From NCBI GenBank assembly GCA_026416455.1, contig JAOAFE010000004.1:1-64000 (forward strand): a DNA stretch of 64,000 nucleotides, given 5' to 3'. A program made the position numbers and the translations under genes. Positions 27,498-37,014 of this stretch are shown here, one piece after another; the stretch's first letter is position 1; the number at the start of each line of letters is the position of its first letter. The notes beneath the pieces were generated by a model. It was not told where the DNA came from and did no database searches. It worked only from the letters and a program-made list of their open reading frames with translations. This stretch comes from Syntrophales bacterium (GTDB lineage: Bacteria > Desulfobacterota > Syntrophia > Syntrophales > UBA8958).

Positions 27498-29681
27498 GTG
27501 CAATCCTTCCCTCCCGAAGAGGCGTGGCTGGCCATTGTTCCCTCTTTAATGGGAACTTTTGTTTGCCTCGGGTTGGTCATAGCGTCTTTTTTCTGGGGTC
27601 GACGAAGGAGCGTCGATTACCTGTTTGCCGCCATCTGCTTCATGGGGGCGCTCATCAATGCCGACCTATCTCTCATCAATATTATAGAAGATGAAAGCAC
27701 AGCCCTGATTATTGATCGGTTAACTTACTATATATTCGTTTTCGGCCCCGCCGTTTATATCCATTTTATTCACGTGTGGCTAAAAATAGAACGGAGACGA
27801 TGGGTCGTTTTCGGAGCTTACGTTTTTGGTGTAGCCTTTAGCTTTTCTATCTTTTCCGATCAATTTATTGCCGGTTTTCATTATTACACCTTTGGGCGCA
27901 TAGCGAAGGGTGGAATCCTGTATCAATTATTTACCTTGTATTGTGCAATTACGGTCATATACATTCTCTTTCAGCTTTATATCTCCATGGAACAAAAAAA
28001 CAACGAGGAAAGAAACCGAATCAAGTACATTCTGTCCGGATTGGGTTTGGCTTCCCTATTATTGGCATTAAACATAATTCCTACCTATGGTTATGATGTT
28101 TACCCCTTAGGTAGTTTAAGCTTCATACCGGCCATTATCCTTGCCATCGGTGTGCTGAAATACGATCTGCTCGATATGGGCACCGTCTTGAGAAAAAGTA
28201 TAACCTATACCATACTTACCGTTGCCCTGGCTTTCGTTTATATCACCATCGCTACCATCGTAAATGCAAGTATGGCGACCATTTCTCCTCTGAAGGAGTC
28301 TCTCCTTCCTCCCCTTCTCAGTGCCTTGATAATGGTTGCCGTTTTCAATCCTACCAAAAACTTTGTTCAAAAAACGATCGCGCACGTGTTTTTCCGCCGT
28401 CAGGTTGATTATGAAGTCGTATTAGAGGAAGTGAGCGCCAAACTGGCCTCTCTGGTCAATTTGGAGGAACTTTGTCGTTTCATTACATCATGGTTGATGG
28501 AAACCCTAAATGTATCACAGGCGATATTATTCCTAAGGCAGGAAGAATGCTTCGAACCGATGGGCGCGCAGGCAGGCATGGTTAGGGTCAACCTTTCCCA
28601 TCCATTGTTTTCCACTGCCCTCGTAAAAGGACAGCCTTTGCATGCATATCGAGTGGAAAGGCTTCCGGTGTCCGAAATCGAGAAAAAGGCATTAAGGGAT
28701 TTTTTTACGCCCCTGTCCGTTTCTTTAGTCGTGCCCGTTATCCACCACGCACATCTAACCGCCTTTTTTGTCCTCGGTGAAAAAAGATCGGGAGAGGTAT
28801 TCCTGCGGGAAGAAGTAAGATTGCTTATGACTCTAGCCCATCAAATGGGCATTGCTATAGAAAACGCCAAGGCTTTCGCGGAAATAAAGGCTTGGAGTGA
28901 AACTTTAGAGAAAAAGGTCGAGGAAAGGACAAGAGAATTGGCGCAGGCTCTTAAAGAAAAGGAACTTGCGCAAAAACAAATGATTCGCTCCGAGGCCTTA
29001 GCAGCTATTGGGGAACTGGTAGCCGGGACGGCTCACGAATTGAACAATCCCCTCTCTTCCGCCATGAGCCTCCTCCAGAGTTCGGTAGAAGAAATAAGGG
29101 AAAAGGGCCCCGATGTCGGTATAAGGGAAATGGTAGACGATCTGGAATTTGCCCGGAAAGAATTGAAGCGGGCAGCCGATATCGTAAAGAGTTTGCTTGA
29201 TGTGTCACGCCAAACCCACCATTATTTGGAAGACGTAGATTTGAATCACGTCATCGCAGATGCCCTACGAGTGCTTCACAACATGATCAAAAAAATGGAC
29301 GTGCAAATAAATACCGATCTCGCCCCCGATTTACCAAGATTTAAAGGCAACTTTGCTCAGCTCGGACAGGTGTTTATCAACATAATAAAAAATGCCATTC
29401 AAGCGTTACCTGACGGAAAAGGTGAGATTTTTCTCTCGACCTACCGGGAGGGGAATTGTATAATAGCCACCTGCGCTGATACGGGATGTGGTATTCCTGA
29501 TGAATTGAAAGAGCAGGTTTTCAAACCCTTCTTCACTACCAAGACAGTGGGTGAAGGGACGGGTTTAGGTTTATACATCTGCCATGAATTGGTCAGGCGA
29601 CATAATGGCAGCATTACCATCAAGGATCGTCCAGGAGGGGGAACAATTGTTCGACTGGAATTTCCGTTAGGGAGGGAATGA
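27498..29681 (+). CDS. Membrane sensor histidine kinase (7TM N-terminus, GAF, HisKA-HATPase)
   Basis: The 727-aa kinase begins with eight or so membrane helices (about residues 10-295, 7TM-HisK type). A GAF-like domain (about 305-460) and a coiled-coil linker follow. HisKA carries phospho-acceptor His513 in AGTAHELNNPLSS. The HATPase domain has INIIKNAIQALPDGKGE (N box), CADTGCGIPDEL and TVGEGTGLGLYICHELV. GTG is the start codon. The receiver-cyclase partner starts 4 bp after the stop, so the two form a cognate pair. The signal is unknown. Confidence 0.92.
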   Translation: MQSFPPEEAWLAIVPSLMGTFVCLGLVIASFFWGRRRSVDYLFAAICFMGALINADLSLINIIEDESTALIIDRLTYYIFVFGPAVYIHFIHVWLKIERRRWVVFGAYVFGVAFSFSIFSDQFIAGFHYYTFGRIAKGGILYQLFTLYCAITVIYILFQLYISMEQKNNEERNRIKYILSGLGLASLLLALNIIPTYGYDVYPLGSLSFIPAIILAIGVLKYDLLDMGTVLRKSITYTILTVALAFVYITIATIVNASMATISPLKESLLPPLLSALIMVAVFNPTKNFVQKTIAHVFFRRQVDYEVVLEEVSAKLASLVNLEELCRFITSWLMETLNVSQAILFLRQEECFEPMGAQAGMVRVNLSHPLFSTALVKGQPLHAYRVERLPVSEIEKKALRDFFTPLSVSLVVPVIHHAHLTAFFVLGEKRSGEVFLREEVRLLMTLAHQMGIAIENAKAFAEIKAWSETLEKKVEERTRELAQALKEKELAQKQMIRSEALAAIGELVAGTAHELNNPLSSAMSLLQSSVEEIREKGPDVGIREMVDDLEFARKELKRAADIVKSLLDVSRQTHHYLEDVDLNHVIADALRVLHNMIKKMDVQINTDLAPDLPRFKGNFAQLGQVFINIIKNAIQALPDGKGEIFLSTYREGNCIIATCADTGCGIPDELKEQVFKPFFTTKTVGEGTGLGLYICHELVRRHNGSITIKDRPGGGTIVRLEFPLGRE

Positions 29682-29684
29682 GGT

Positions 29685-30671
29685 ATGCAAATTATGGTCG
29701 TCGATGATGAAGAAGGCGTGCGCCGATCTATCAAAAAGGTTTTGCAGAAGGACGGATATGAGGTGATATTAGCAGAAAGGGGAGAGGAGGCAATTCAAAT
29801 CGTGGCAGATAACGGCCATGAATTGGAAACCGTCATCTCCGATTATAAGATGCCCGGCATGAACGGTCTCGAAACCTTGTATAAAATAGGTCGAATCAAT
29901 CCTCAGATCACAAGAATTATTCTGACTGGTTACGCGACTTTGGAAAATGCCATCGAGGCGGTGAATAAGGGAATTGATGGCTTCTTAACCAAACCATTTG
30001 ACAACGAAGAACTCAGATTGAAGGTGAAAGAATGTAATCTTAGGAAGAGATTGAGTCAATTTGTGTCCGAACCCATTCTTCAAATCCTTCTAGGTGAAGG
30101 TGTAACGATCAGAGCCAATGTGAGGACCGTGACGGTTATGTTTGTGGACATTAGAAATTTTTCCCTAATGACGGAAGCCATTAAAGCCGAAGAGCTCCCT
30201 TACTTTTTAGATCGCTACTATTTCACACCTCTCGATGAGATCGTTCATCGTTACAATGGGACGCTCGACAAACATATCGGAGATGGCATCATGGCAGTGT
30301 TTGGTGCCCCCATGTCGACCGAGGAAGATGCTTTAAATGCCGTGCGTTGTGCTTTGTCTATGCAGAAAGAAATATCCGAAATCAATTCGTTATTGATGAA
30401 TACAGCAAAAAGAATCGGAATTGGAATTGGTATCGCTACAGGTGCAGTCACAGCTGGCATCTTCGGTTCTCGGAAGAAAAAAGAATACACGGTCTTCGGC
30501 CCACCAGTTAATCTAGCTTCTCATCTACAGGAGGCCGCGGGAGAGGGTGAGATATTTGTGTGTAAAGAAACTTATCAATCCATAAAAGATTATCTGACAG
30601 CGGAAAAAGTGAATCTGCCGTTGACGAAAAAGCGTATGAGAGAGGTAGAAGCGTATCGAATCCTGGGCTAG
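29685..30671 (+). CDS. Response regulator with class III nucleotide cyclase domain
   Basis: The 328-aa protein has an N-terminal receiver: acidic pocket DDE near residue 8, phospho-acceptor Asp53 in ISDYKMPG, Thr81, and Lys103 in LTKP. A class III adenylate/guanylate cyclase homology domain follows from about residue 145. Metal-binding Asp155 (VMFVDIRNFS) and Asp200 (GDGIMAVFGAP) and Lys196 (DKHIGD) are present. The usual GD-x-VNLAxR block reads GPPVNLASHL instead, so the Asp is Pro and the transition-state Arg is His280. The domain may be inactive, altered, or a binding module. It pairs with the preceding histidine kinase and stands 25 bp before the type II secretion genes. Confidence 0.88.
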   Translation: MQIMVVDDEEGVRRSIKKVLQKDGYEVILAERGEEAIQIVADNGHELETVISDYKMPGMNGLETLYKIGRINPQITRIILTGYATLENAIEAVNKGIDGFLTKPFDNEELRLKVKECNLRKRLSQFVSEPILQILLGEGVTIRANVRTVTVMFVDIRNFSLMTEAIKAEELPYFLDRYYFTPLDEIVHRYNGTLDKHIGDGIMAVFGAPMSTEEDALNAVRCALSMQKEISEINSLLMNTAKRIGIGIGIATGAVTAGIFGSRKKKEYTVFGPPVNLASHLQEAAGEGEIFVCKETYQSIKDYLTAEKVNLPLTKKRMREVEAYRILG

Positions 30672-30696
30672 AAAGAAGGATAAAAAGGACGTCAAA

Positions 30697-31089
30697 TTGA
30701 CAAAGTCGCCAAACGTGGAGAGGAAAAAATCGCCCGTTGTCGGTTTTACCCTTTTAGAAGTAATGGTAGCCATATCTATACTGGCGATTGTTTTGGTGGC
30801 CGTCTTTCAGTCTCAGAGTTACAGTATCTCTCTTTCCAACCAGAATAAATTTCTCATCACTTCTTCTTATCTTGCCCATGTGTGCATTTCTGAGATAGAG
30901 ACGAAGGGATATTCAAGTAGTGGCACGACAAAAGGGATTTTTGGAGACGATTTCCCAGGCTATCGTTGGCAGGTGGAGGTACTTTCTTCACCGATTCCAA
31001 AGACAAAAAAGATTAAAGTCACCATTTCGCACGCTGAATTCTCGCCGGAGAGAGAATTCATCACCTATTATTATGCCTTGGAAAGTTAG
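30697..31089 (+). CDS. gspI: Type II secretion minor pseudopilin GspI-like
   Basis: The 130-aa prepilin has the prepilin peptidase site and hydrophobic helix GFTLLEVMVAISILAIVLVAVF at about residues 16-37. Cleavage would follow the Gly, with Glu at position +5. The position ahead of gspJ and gspK fits GspI. The start must be TTG at 30697, with AAAAGGACG upstream, or GTG at 30715. The 3' end overlaps gspJ by 17 bp. As a minor pseudopilin it would help form the tip of the periplasmic pseudopilus. Confidence 0.82.
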   Translation: MTKSPNVERKKSPVVGFTLLEVMVAISILAIVLVAVFQSQSYSISLSNQNKFLITSSYLAHVCISEIETKGYSSSGTTKGIFGDDFPGYRWQVEVLSSPIPKTKKIKVTISHAEFSPEREFITYYYALES

Positions 31090-31726
31090 AAAAATAGAAG
31101 GTGGTTTTACCCTGGTCGAGATTCTCATTGCCGTTTTGATATTAGGCGTTGCGCTTTCAACCGTTTATCTTTCTTACACCGGTATTTTCCGCATGACCCG
31201 GGAGGTGAGTACGGAAAACGAACAACTGTCAACTGCTCACATTTTCTTTACCCGTCTTGAAAGTGATCTGGGTAGGTTGGTGCCCTACAATGGAAATTAC
31301 GAATTCTTCTGCCGAATGAAAGAAATAGAGGAGAAAAAATTCCCCGTTCTTTTTTTCCGTTCCTCCGCTTTCCTACAACTTATGGAAAAAGAACAAAGGG
31401 GAGGCATAGCTGGCATCGTTTATGAGGTGGCAAAGGATAATGAAGGAGTCTTATGTCTGTGGAGAAAGGAGATGCCGGTATCCAGATCGCTAACCCTTCT
31501 CAAGAAAATTGTAGGTGGCTTCCGGGTCTGTGAAGAGGTGAAAAGTATTTCATATATATTTTACGATGCGTCGGGCAAGGCTTACGAAGAGTGGGATACG
31601 AGTTCGGGGCCGGTCTCGCAGAAGGGCAAGCTACCAGCTGCGGTCTATATAAAATTGGAGGTCGCGGACAAATCTTTTGGGAAAAAGATATTTTTGACCC
31701 CGTCAAAAATCGCTCAGGGCTTATGA
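31073..31726 (+). CDS. gspJ: Type II secretion minor pseudopilin GspJ-like
   Basis: The 217-aa prepilin starts at the ATG at 31073; the ORF track start at 30920 lies inside gspI. The cleavage site and helix are GGFTLVEILIAVLILGVALSTVYLSY. The large periplasmic part, with STAHIFFTRLESDLGRLV after the helix, is typical of GspJ/PulJ. It is followed by gspK with a 4-bp ATGA overlap. Confidence 0.84.
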   Translation: MPWKVRKIEGGFTLVEILIAVLILGVALSTVYLSYTGIFRMTREVSTENEQLSTAHIFFTRLESDLGRLVPYNGNYEFFCRMKEIEEKKFPVLFFRSSAFLQLMEKEQRGGIAGIVYEVAKDNEGVLCLWRKEMPVSRSLTLLKKIVGGFRVCEEVKSISYIFYDASGKAYEEWDTSSGPVSQKGKLPAAVYIKLEVADKSFGKKIFLTPSKIAQGL

Positions 31727-32688
31727 AGAAAAAAGATGGAGTAGCACTCATTGTCGTCCTGTTGGCTATCTGTGCCGTTATTCCTGTTGTACTGGAGCTG
31801 CAGAGAACGGTTAGACAAACGACGTCCGCGGCTTTGAACGAAAGGGACAGAGAGATCTTGTATCAAATGGCTAATTCGGGATTTAACATTGGTCAGGCAG
31901 TGCTCATGAATCGAGAAGAAAAACCTTATGTTAGTTTAACACAAAAGTGGGCCCAACTTGCTGAACCTAGTGGATGGGCGGACAAGCTCTTTCCGGACGG
32001 GAATTTGAAGATAAAGATTGAAGATGAATTGGGCAAGATACCTTTAAACATGCTTATTTCGGGGAATAAAATTAATGGCGAAATTAAAAACATGATCATT
32101 CGTCTTCTCTGCTTACCCGAGTTTGCAATGTCACAGGAGCAGGCAGAGGGAATAGTGGCTGCTATTATCGATTGGATTGATGCCGATGAAGAAATCACTC
32201 CCGGCGGGGCAGAATCCGTCTATTACCGAAGTCGCGCCTTTCCTTACGACGCGAAAGGGGCGCCCCTCGATGATATTTATGAATTACTCATGATAAAAGG
32301 CATAACCAAAGATATGTTCTATGGAAAGGCAAACCGACCGGGATTGAAAGATTTGTTGAGTCTTCATGGAACGGGAAGAATTAACATCAACACTGCGCCT
32401 CTCATGGTACTTCGCAGTCTAACACCGGAAATCACCTACGATTTGGCGAAAGAAATGGATGTTTACCGCCGGAACGAATATAATGACTTGTCGGATGTTA
32501 TGTGGTATAAAAAAGTAAAAGGGATGGCAGACATCACCATTAATCGAGACGTGATTACCGTCAAAAGCGAGATTTTTCGCATTCATTCTCAGGCATTATT
32601 AGAACGGATGCAGCGAAATGTCACGGGAATCGTAGAATTGCAGGGACAAAAAAAGCCTAAAATTCTTTCCTTTCGATGGGATGAATGA
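31723..32688 (+). CDS. gspK: Type II secretion minor pseudopilin GspK-like
   Basis: The 321-aa protein (ATG at 31723; the track start 31591 is within gspJ) has KKKDGVALIVVLLAICAVIPVVLELQ as a short prepilin-like N-terminus. A large domain follows with the GspK-typical VAAIIDWIDADEEITPGGAESVYY. HGTGRININTAPLMVLRSL is a helix-hairpin-helix-like SAM block. GspK caps the pseudopilus with GspI and GspJ. It overlaps gspL by 4 bp. Confidence 0.87.
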   Translation: MKKKDGVALIVVLLAICAVIPVVLELQRTVRQTTSAALNERDREILYQMANSGFNIGQAVLMNREEKPYVSLTQKWAQLAEPSGWADKLFPDGNLKIKIEDELGKIPLNMLISGNKINGEIKNMIIRLLCLPEFAMSQEQAEGIVAAIIDWIDADEEITPGGAESVYYRSRAFPYDAKGAPLDDIYELLMIKGITKDMFYGKANRPGLKDLLSLHGTGRININTAPLMVLRSLTPEITYDLAKEMDVYRRNEYNDLSDVMWYKKVKGMADITINRDVITVKSEIFRIHSQALLERMQRNVTGIVELQGQKKPKILSFRWDE

Positions 32689-34115
32689 AAGAATACAGTA
32701 TCGGAATTGATATCGGAGAACGGAGTATTAAGGCGGTAAAGATTCAGCGTTCTCGCCTGTCAGGTAGAGTGGAAATTCTGGCCTTAGAGGAATTATCCTA
32801 TGAAAAAAAGACGGAATTGCGGCTAGTTTTAGAGTACATTTTAAAAAAAGAGCCCTTTGTATCCGGTAAAGTCAATCTGAACCTCCCCATGCATGAGTGT
32901 TACTTTGTTAGCATACCCATGCCCTTTTCCTCCCGGAAAAAGGTTGAGCAAACTATACATTACGAAATAGAATCCCGTGTTCCCTTTTCTCTTCGTGATT
33001 TTAAGGTTGATTATCAAATTTTTCCCACCGCCGATGGCACGAGTGAAGTGTTGGTAGCGATGATACCGTCATCTAGAGCGGAGTTTTACGGGGAGTTGCT
33101 CAATTTTCCCCACCGCATGATGAGATACCTGGACATCTCCGGCCTTTCCTCTTTCGGATTGATCGCCGAGAGTCTTAATAATAAGACATCGTTTGTTTAT
33201 GTTCATCAAGAGGCATCCTCTGTTCATTTGCTGTTTTGTAATCAAGAACGCCTAGCGGATATTCGTTCCCTCGCTGTAAACGGGGAGACAGAAAATGCCA
33301 AGGCTCAAATAAAGGCGGCAATAAACCTGTTTAAGATAAGGTCGCTCCCTAAAAGTGAATTGGCGATCTATGTAAGCGGTAATGGATCGACGGAGAATGA
33401 GACGTTTGAAAAAGTGCAAACGGAGATCAAAGAACATTTTAACGTCGTAGACCTGCGGACACTCCTTCGGGTCGAAATGGACGAAAGACTAGCTTCCAGA
33501 TGGCACCCGCAAAAATTTAATGAAGCTTTGGCTTTAGCCTATAGAGGCATCGTGCGCCCCAAAGAGGGTTTCCATCTTGTTAGTCCTCATCGGGGCCTCA
33601 AAGATCTGTTGGGTTCTATGGCGGACAAAAAATGGTTCGCCGTGGCAGCCGGTATCGTTTTATTTCTCTTCATTCTGGAAGGATTACTTGAATATGTAAT
33701 CATCCAAACCAAAATTAAAGGCTTGGAAAATGAGATGAGAAGAGCTTACCAGGCCCTTATCCCCGATTCAGGCGCGGTTAAAGACCCCCTAAGAAGGCTA
33801 ACGGCTTTAGTTGAACAAGAAAGAAAAAAGGGTTCTAGTTTTCACTTATTATCGTTCCCGTCCTTTGTACATGTAATGGGAGAAATTTCTCGGCTGATTC
33901 CACCTGACTATAAAATTTTGATCGATAAGATGGATTATCGCCCTCCAAGTGTTACCATGAAAGGTGTGGTGAAAGACCCTTCTTCGGCAGAAAAAATCAA
34001 ACAGCGGCTGGAGCAGTCCTCTTTAATTGAGAAAGCCGATTTGGAGTTACCCGTGGGAGCCGGAAAGGAAGAAAGAATTTACGTTACATATTCGTTGAAA
34101 TTAAAGCAGAAATGA
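32685..34115 (+). CDS. gspL: Type II secretion GspL-like (actin-like/PilM-like) inner-membrane protein
   Basis: The 476-aa protein has an N-terminal actin-like ATPase fold beginning YSIGIDIGERSIKAVKIQ, as in PilM and GspL. A single membrane helix lies near residue 315 (WFAVAAGIVLFLFILEGLLEYVII). A periplasmic ferredoxin-like part follows. In T2SS the cytosolic domain holds the GspE ATPase at the membrane. It lies between gspK and gspM in the expected order. Confidence 0.83.
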   Translation: MKEYSIGIDIGERSIKAVKIQRSRLSGRVEILALEELSYEKKTELRLVLEYILKKEPFVSGKVNLNLPMHECYFVSIPMPFSSRKKVEQTIHYEIESRVPFSLRDFKVDYQIFPTADGTSEVLVAMIPSSRAEFYGELLNFPHRMMRYLDISGLSSFGLIAESLNNKTSFVYVHQEASSVHLLFCNQERLADIRSLAVNGETENAKAQIKAAINLFKIRSLPKSELAIYVSGNGSTENETFEKVQTEIKEHFNVVDLRTLLRVEMDERLASRWHPQKFNEALALAYRGIVRPKEGFHLVSPHRGLKDLLGSMADKKWFAVAAGIVLFLFILEGLLEYVIIQTKIKGLENEMRRAYQALIPDSGAVKDPLRRLTALVEQERKKGSSFHLLSFPSFVHVMGEISRLIPPDYKILIDKMDYRPPSVTMKGVVKDPSSAEKIKQRLEQSSLIEKADLELPVGAGKEERIYVTYSLKLKQK

Positions 34116-34138
34116 GATCTCTCAACTGAGGTCGAGTC

Positions 34139-34645
34139 ATGGGCAGATTGACGGTAAAATGGATGGCTCTTGCTGTAATAATAGCCATCTTTTCTTTATT
34201 GGCTTGGTCCTGGGCGAAAGAAGAGATAAGAAAGAATAAAGATCTCCTCACTTCCAAAGAGAAGGCTTACTCTGAATTCAATCAGTTATACCGAGAATAC
34301 CGTCAGACGAAAGACCTCGAAATTAAGGTTAAGCAATTGATTGCCCAAAGGCCCAGAGATTTTAATTTAAATGCCTGGGTGGAGAGGAAACTAGCTCATT
34401 TAGGAATCAAAGGAAACGTAAAATCCATTCCTCCAGACAAACTATCATCTTATGGCGGGCTGCATGGGGTGGGCGTGGTGGTAGAGTTGGAGGGGGTAAC
34501 ATTGAAACAGCTCATCGAGATCCTAAACCAAATCGATCAGCCCGGTGAAATGGTGTACGTAACGAGCGTTTCCGTAGGGGCCAATCGAGATAGAGCCGGG
34601 TACCTCAATGTGGGAATGGATCTTTTTACTTGGGTAGAAAAATGA
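34139..34645 (+). CDS. gspM: Type II secretion GspM-like inner-membrane protein
   Basis: The 168-aa protein has one N-terminal membrane helix (WMALAVIIAIFSLLAWSWA), a coiled-coil stretch (about residues 25-75), and a small alpha/beta periplasmic domain (VVVELEGVTLKQLIEILNQID). This is the GspM/PilO-like architecture. The call rests on architecture and on its place after gspL. It overlaps gspC by 4 bp (ATGA). Confidence 0.75.
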   Translation: MGRLTVKWMALAVIIAIFSLLAWSWAKEEIRKNKDLLTSKEKAYSEFNQLYREYRQTKDLEIKVKQLIAQRPRDFNLNAWVERKLAHLGIKGNVKSIPPDKLSSYGGLHGVGVVVELEGVTLKQLIEILNQIDQPGEMVYVTSVSVGANRDRAGYLNVGMDLFTWVEK

Positions 34646-35499
34646 GGAAATTCGATCTCGGCATACTGGGGAAAGAGAAAATAGAATCGTATTTCCGTCG
34701 TGGAGGGAGATATATATTATGGTTTGTTTTTTTATGCATCATTGCATACCAGTTAGCAGGCATCGTCTACCGGGTTATAATCCTCAACCTTAGCCTCCCA
34801 GCATACCAACAGCGGTTTTCAACCCCAAGTATGACCAACTCTGGAGAGAAGACAAATTGGGCCGAATTACATAATCTTATCGTCGAAAGAAACCTCTTTG
34901 GGTCCTCGAAGGAACCCCTCGCGCAAAAGATAAAGGCCACCGGTCAAGAAGACACCTCCAGTCGATGGGAATTGAAAGGCACAGTTGTTTTTAATTCTCA
35001 TATCGGTTATGCAATTCTCTTTGAAAAGTCAAAAGGCATTCAACGGCTGTTAACTACGGGGCAGAAAGTGGAGAATACTACTCTCCTTCGGGTGGGACGT
35101 GATTACTGCGTTCTTGAGGAAGGGGGGAAGCAATATTTCTTGCGCAGTTCAGGGGCTAAATTATCACCCCTCATGCCGCAAGAGGGGATTACCATACCGC
35201 GGAAGGATATAATGGCCCATATCTCTAATCTAGGTCAGATGTTTAATGAAGCAAGAATAGTACCTTACATGGTGGACGGAAACGCGGCTGGATTTCAGTT
35301 ATTGCAGGTCATGCCGGGTAGTTTGTTCCAACGGATGGGTTTGATGGTCGGAGACGTGGTTCAGGAGGTAAACGACAAAAAGATTACAGGGGCCGAGGAT
35401 GTGTCACAATTGATCCAAGCCCTTCAAACTTCCTCGTCTTTGAGCATAACGATTCTTCGAGGAGGAAAAACGGAACGACTTAGCTATCAATTTATTTAA
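34642..35499 (+). CDS. gspC: Type II secretion GspC-like protein with HR and PDZ domains
   Basis: The 285-aa protein starts at the ATG at 34642, overlapping the gspM stop; the track used a TTG at 34630. It has one membrane helix (ILWFVFLCIIAYQLAGIVYRVII). A homology region follows with VERNLFGSS, ELKGTVVFNSHIGYAILFE and LLRVGRDYCVLEEGGKQYFL. A C-terminal PDZ domain has LLQVMPGSLFQRMGLMVGDVVQEVNDKKITG. GspC connects the inner-membrane platform with the GspD secretin. Its position between gspM and gspA/gspD differs from the classical gspCDEF order. Confidence 0.88.
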   Translation: MRKFDLGILGKEKIESYFRRGGRYILWFVFLCIIAYQLAGIVYRVIILNLSLPAYQQRFSTPSMTNSGEKTNWAELHNLIVERNLFGSSKEPLAQKIKATGQEDTSSRWELKGTVVFNSHIGYAILFEKSKGIQRLLTTGQKVENTTLLRVGRDYCVLEEGGKQYFLRSSGAKLSPLMPQEGITIPRKDIMAHISNLGQMFNEARIVPYMVDGNAAGFQLLQVMPGSLFQRMGLMVGDVVQEVNDKKITGAEDVSQLIQALQTSSSLSITILRGGKTERLSYQFI

Positions 35500-35509
35500 G
35501 AGGTTGGGT

Positions 35510-36385
35510 ATGTACGAAGCCTTTTTCGGGCTAAATGAAAATCCTTTTAACATAACACCGGACCCAAGATATCTCTACCTCAGTATCCAACATCGGGAAG
35601 CCTTAGACCATATTCTCTATGGGATAACTCAGAGAAAAGGGTTTGTGATGGTGACAGGTGGAGTAGGAACGGGGAAAACAACTCTGAGCCGCGCCTTGCT
35701 CCATAGTCTCGATGAATCGGTAGATTCGGCCCTGATTTTCAACCCTTCTGTCTCGGAGATAGAGCTTTTGCAAACTATACTTAAGGAATTCCGTGTCGAC
35801 TTTGAATCGACTGGTGTGTCGAAACGGGACTATATCGAGGCCTTAAATAATTTCCTTTTGAAAAACTTCGCTTCCGGTAGAAACGCTGTGTTAATAATAG
35901 ACGAAGCGCAAAACCTTTCCTATCGAGTTTTGGAAGAGTTGAGACTGCTCTCCAATTTAGAAACGGATCGGGAGAAGCTACTGCAAATTGTCCTTTTAGG
36001 ACAGATTGAATTGGCTGAGATGATTTCCCTCTATTCCCTCCGACAACTAAACCAGCGCATTGCCGTGCGCTATCACTTGGGTTTTCTAAATCTAGAGGAA
36101 ACGGTGGCCTATATAAACCATCGCCTAATGGTGGCGGGTAGAGTTTCGAATCAACTATTTACCGATAGTGCCTGTAAGCTGATCTATAAATATTCGGAAG
36201 GATGTCCCCGCATGATTAATATTATCTGCGATCGGGCCATTTTGGTTGCGTACGCTTGCAATCAAAGCGTCATAAATCGATGGACCGTCGCAGAGGCTCT
36301 TCGAGATTTGGGAAAGAAACGAAAATGGAGTCCCATTAAATGGATAGGTATACGTAAAAAAACGGAAGGTGTAACAAGGCTGTGA
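35510..36385 (+). CDS. GspA/ExeA-like AAA ATPase
   Basis: The 291-aa protein opens with YEAFFGLNENPFNITPDPRYLYLS, the hallmark of ExeA-type ATPases. It has Walker A GGVGTGKTT, Walker B NAVLIIDEAQNL, and the sensor-like RLLSNLETDREKLLQIVLLGQIEL. ExeA/GspA with GspB is needed in some species to place the secretin in or through the peptidoglycan. No peptidoglycan-binding domain follows, so it is shorter than Aeromonas ExeA. The ATG at 35510 follows AGAGGTTGGG; the track's TTG at 35504 is less likely. Confidence 0.88.
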   Translation: MYEAFFGLNENPFNITPDPRYLYLSIQHREALDHILYGITQRKGFVMVTGGVGTGKTTLSRALLHSLDESVDSALIFNPSVSEIELLQTILKEFRVDFESTGVSKRDYIEALNNFLLKNFASGRNAVLIIDEAQNLSYRVLEELRLLSNLETDREKLLQIVLLGQIELAEMISLYSLRQLNQRIAVRYHLGFLNLEETVAYINHRLMVAGRVSNQLFTDSACKLIYKYSEGCPRMINIICDRAILVAYACNQSVINRWTVAEALRDLGKKRKWSPIKWIGIRKKTEGVTRL

Positions 36386-37002
36386 GCTATATAAGTGAGG
36401 CCCTAAAAAAAGCAGAAAGAGAGAGATTGGGGAAAAAAGACGAGTTCTTTGACGGTCGGTTGGGAACGAAAAAAGAAAGCGCCAAAAGGGTAGGGAGTAA
36501 AAAAGCCATCGTTTCTTTAATAGCTTTTGTTTTTTTGGTTTTATTCACCTTTTTGGGGTACCGCGTGCTGTCTCGGCCGGAAAAAATATCCCACTCAACA
36601 GCGGTGGTGGAGATAGGTAATATGTTTACCGAGGCGAGGATAGCCCAGAAATCGGGTGATCTAATTCGGGCCGAGGTCATTTATCGAAAGATTGTCTCGG
36701 TGGATCCGGACCATATCGATTCATTGAACAATCTAGGGATAATTTGCATGACCAAGGGAGAGAATAAAGAGGCTGAGTCCCTGTTTCGGCGAGTTATTTC
36801 CCTAAATTCGAGACATGTCTATGGACATTACAATCTTGCCTGCCTCTATGCCAAGGAAGGAAAATCCTCCGAGGCCTTGACTCAATTGAAGCACGCCGCT
36901 GACATAGACACCCAGGTTAAGGCCTGGGCCATGAAAGATATGGATTTCTTATCTCTCCGTAATAAAAAAGAATTCCAGCAATTGGTGGGGATAGAAAAAT
37001 AA
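36382..37002 (+). CDS. GspB-like N-terminus fused to TPR repeats, membrane protein
   Basis: The 206-aa protein starts SYISEALKKAERER, the N-terminal motif of GspB/ExeB-type proteins. It has one membrane helix (KKAIVSLIAFVFLVLFTFLGYRVL) and then three tetratricopeptide repeats from about residue 85 (ARIAQKSGDLIRAEVIYRKI; DSLNNLGIICMTKGENKEAESLFRRVI; YGHYNLACLYAKEGKSSEALTQL). It is probably the partner of the ExeA-like ATPase before it, with which it shares a GTGA overlap, and may act as a periplasmic scaffold for the secretin (inference). Confidence 0.8.
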   Translation: MSYISEALKKAERERLGKKDEFFDGRLGTKKESAKRVGSKKAIVSLIAFVFLVLFTFLGYRVLSRPEKISHSTAVVEIGNMFTEARIAQKSGDLIRAEVIYRKIVSVDPDHIDSLNNLGIICMTKGENKEAESLFRRVISLNSRHVYGHYNLACLYAKEGKSSEALTQLKHAADIDTQVKAWAMKDMDFLSLRNKKEFQQLVGIEK

Positions 37003-37014
37003 AGAGGGGGAAAG

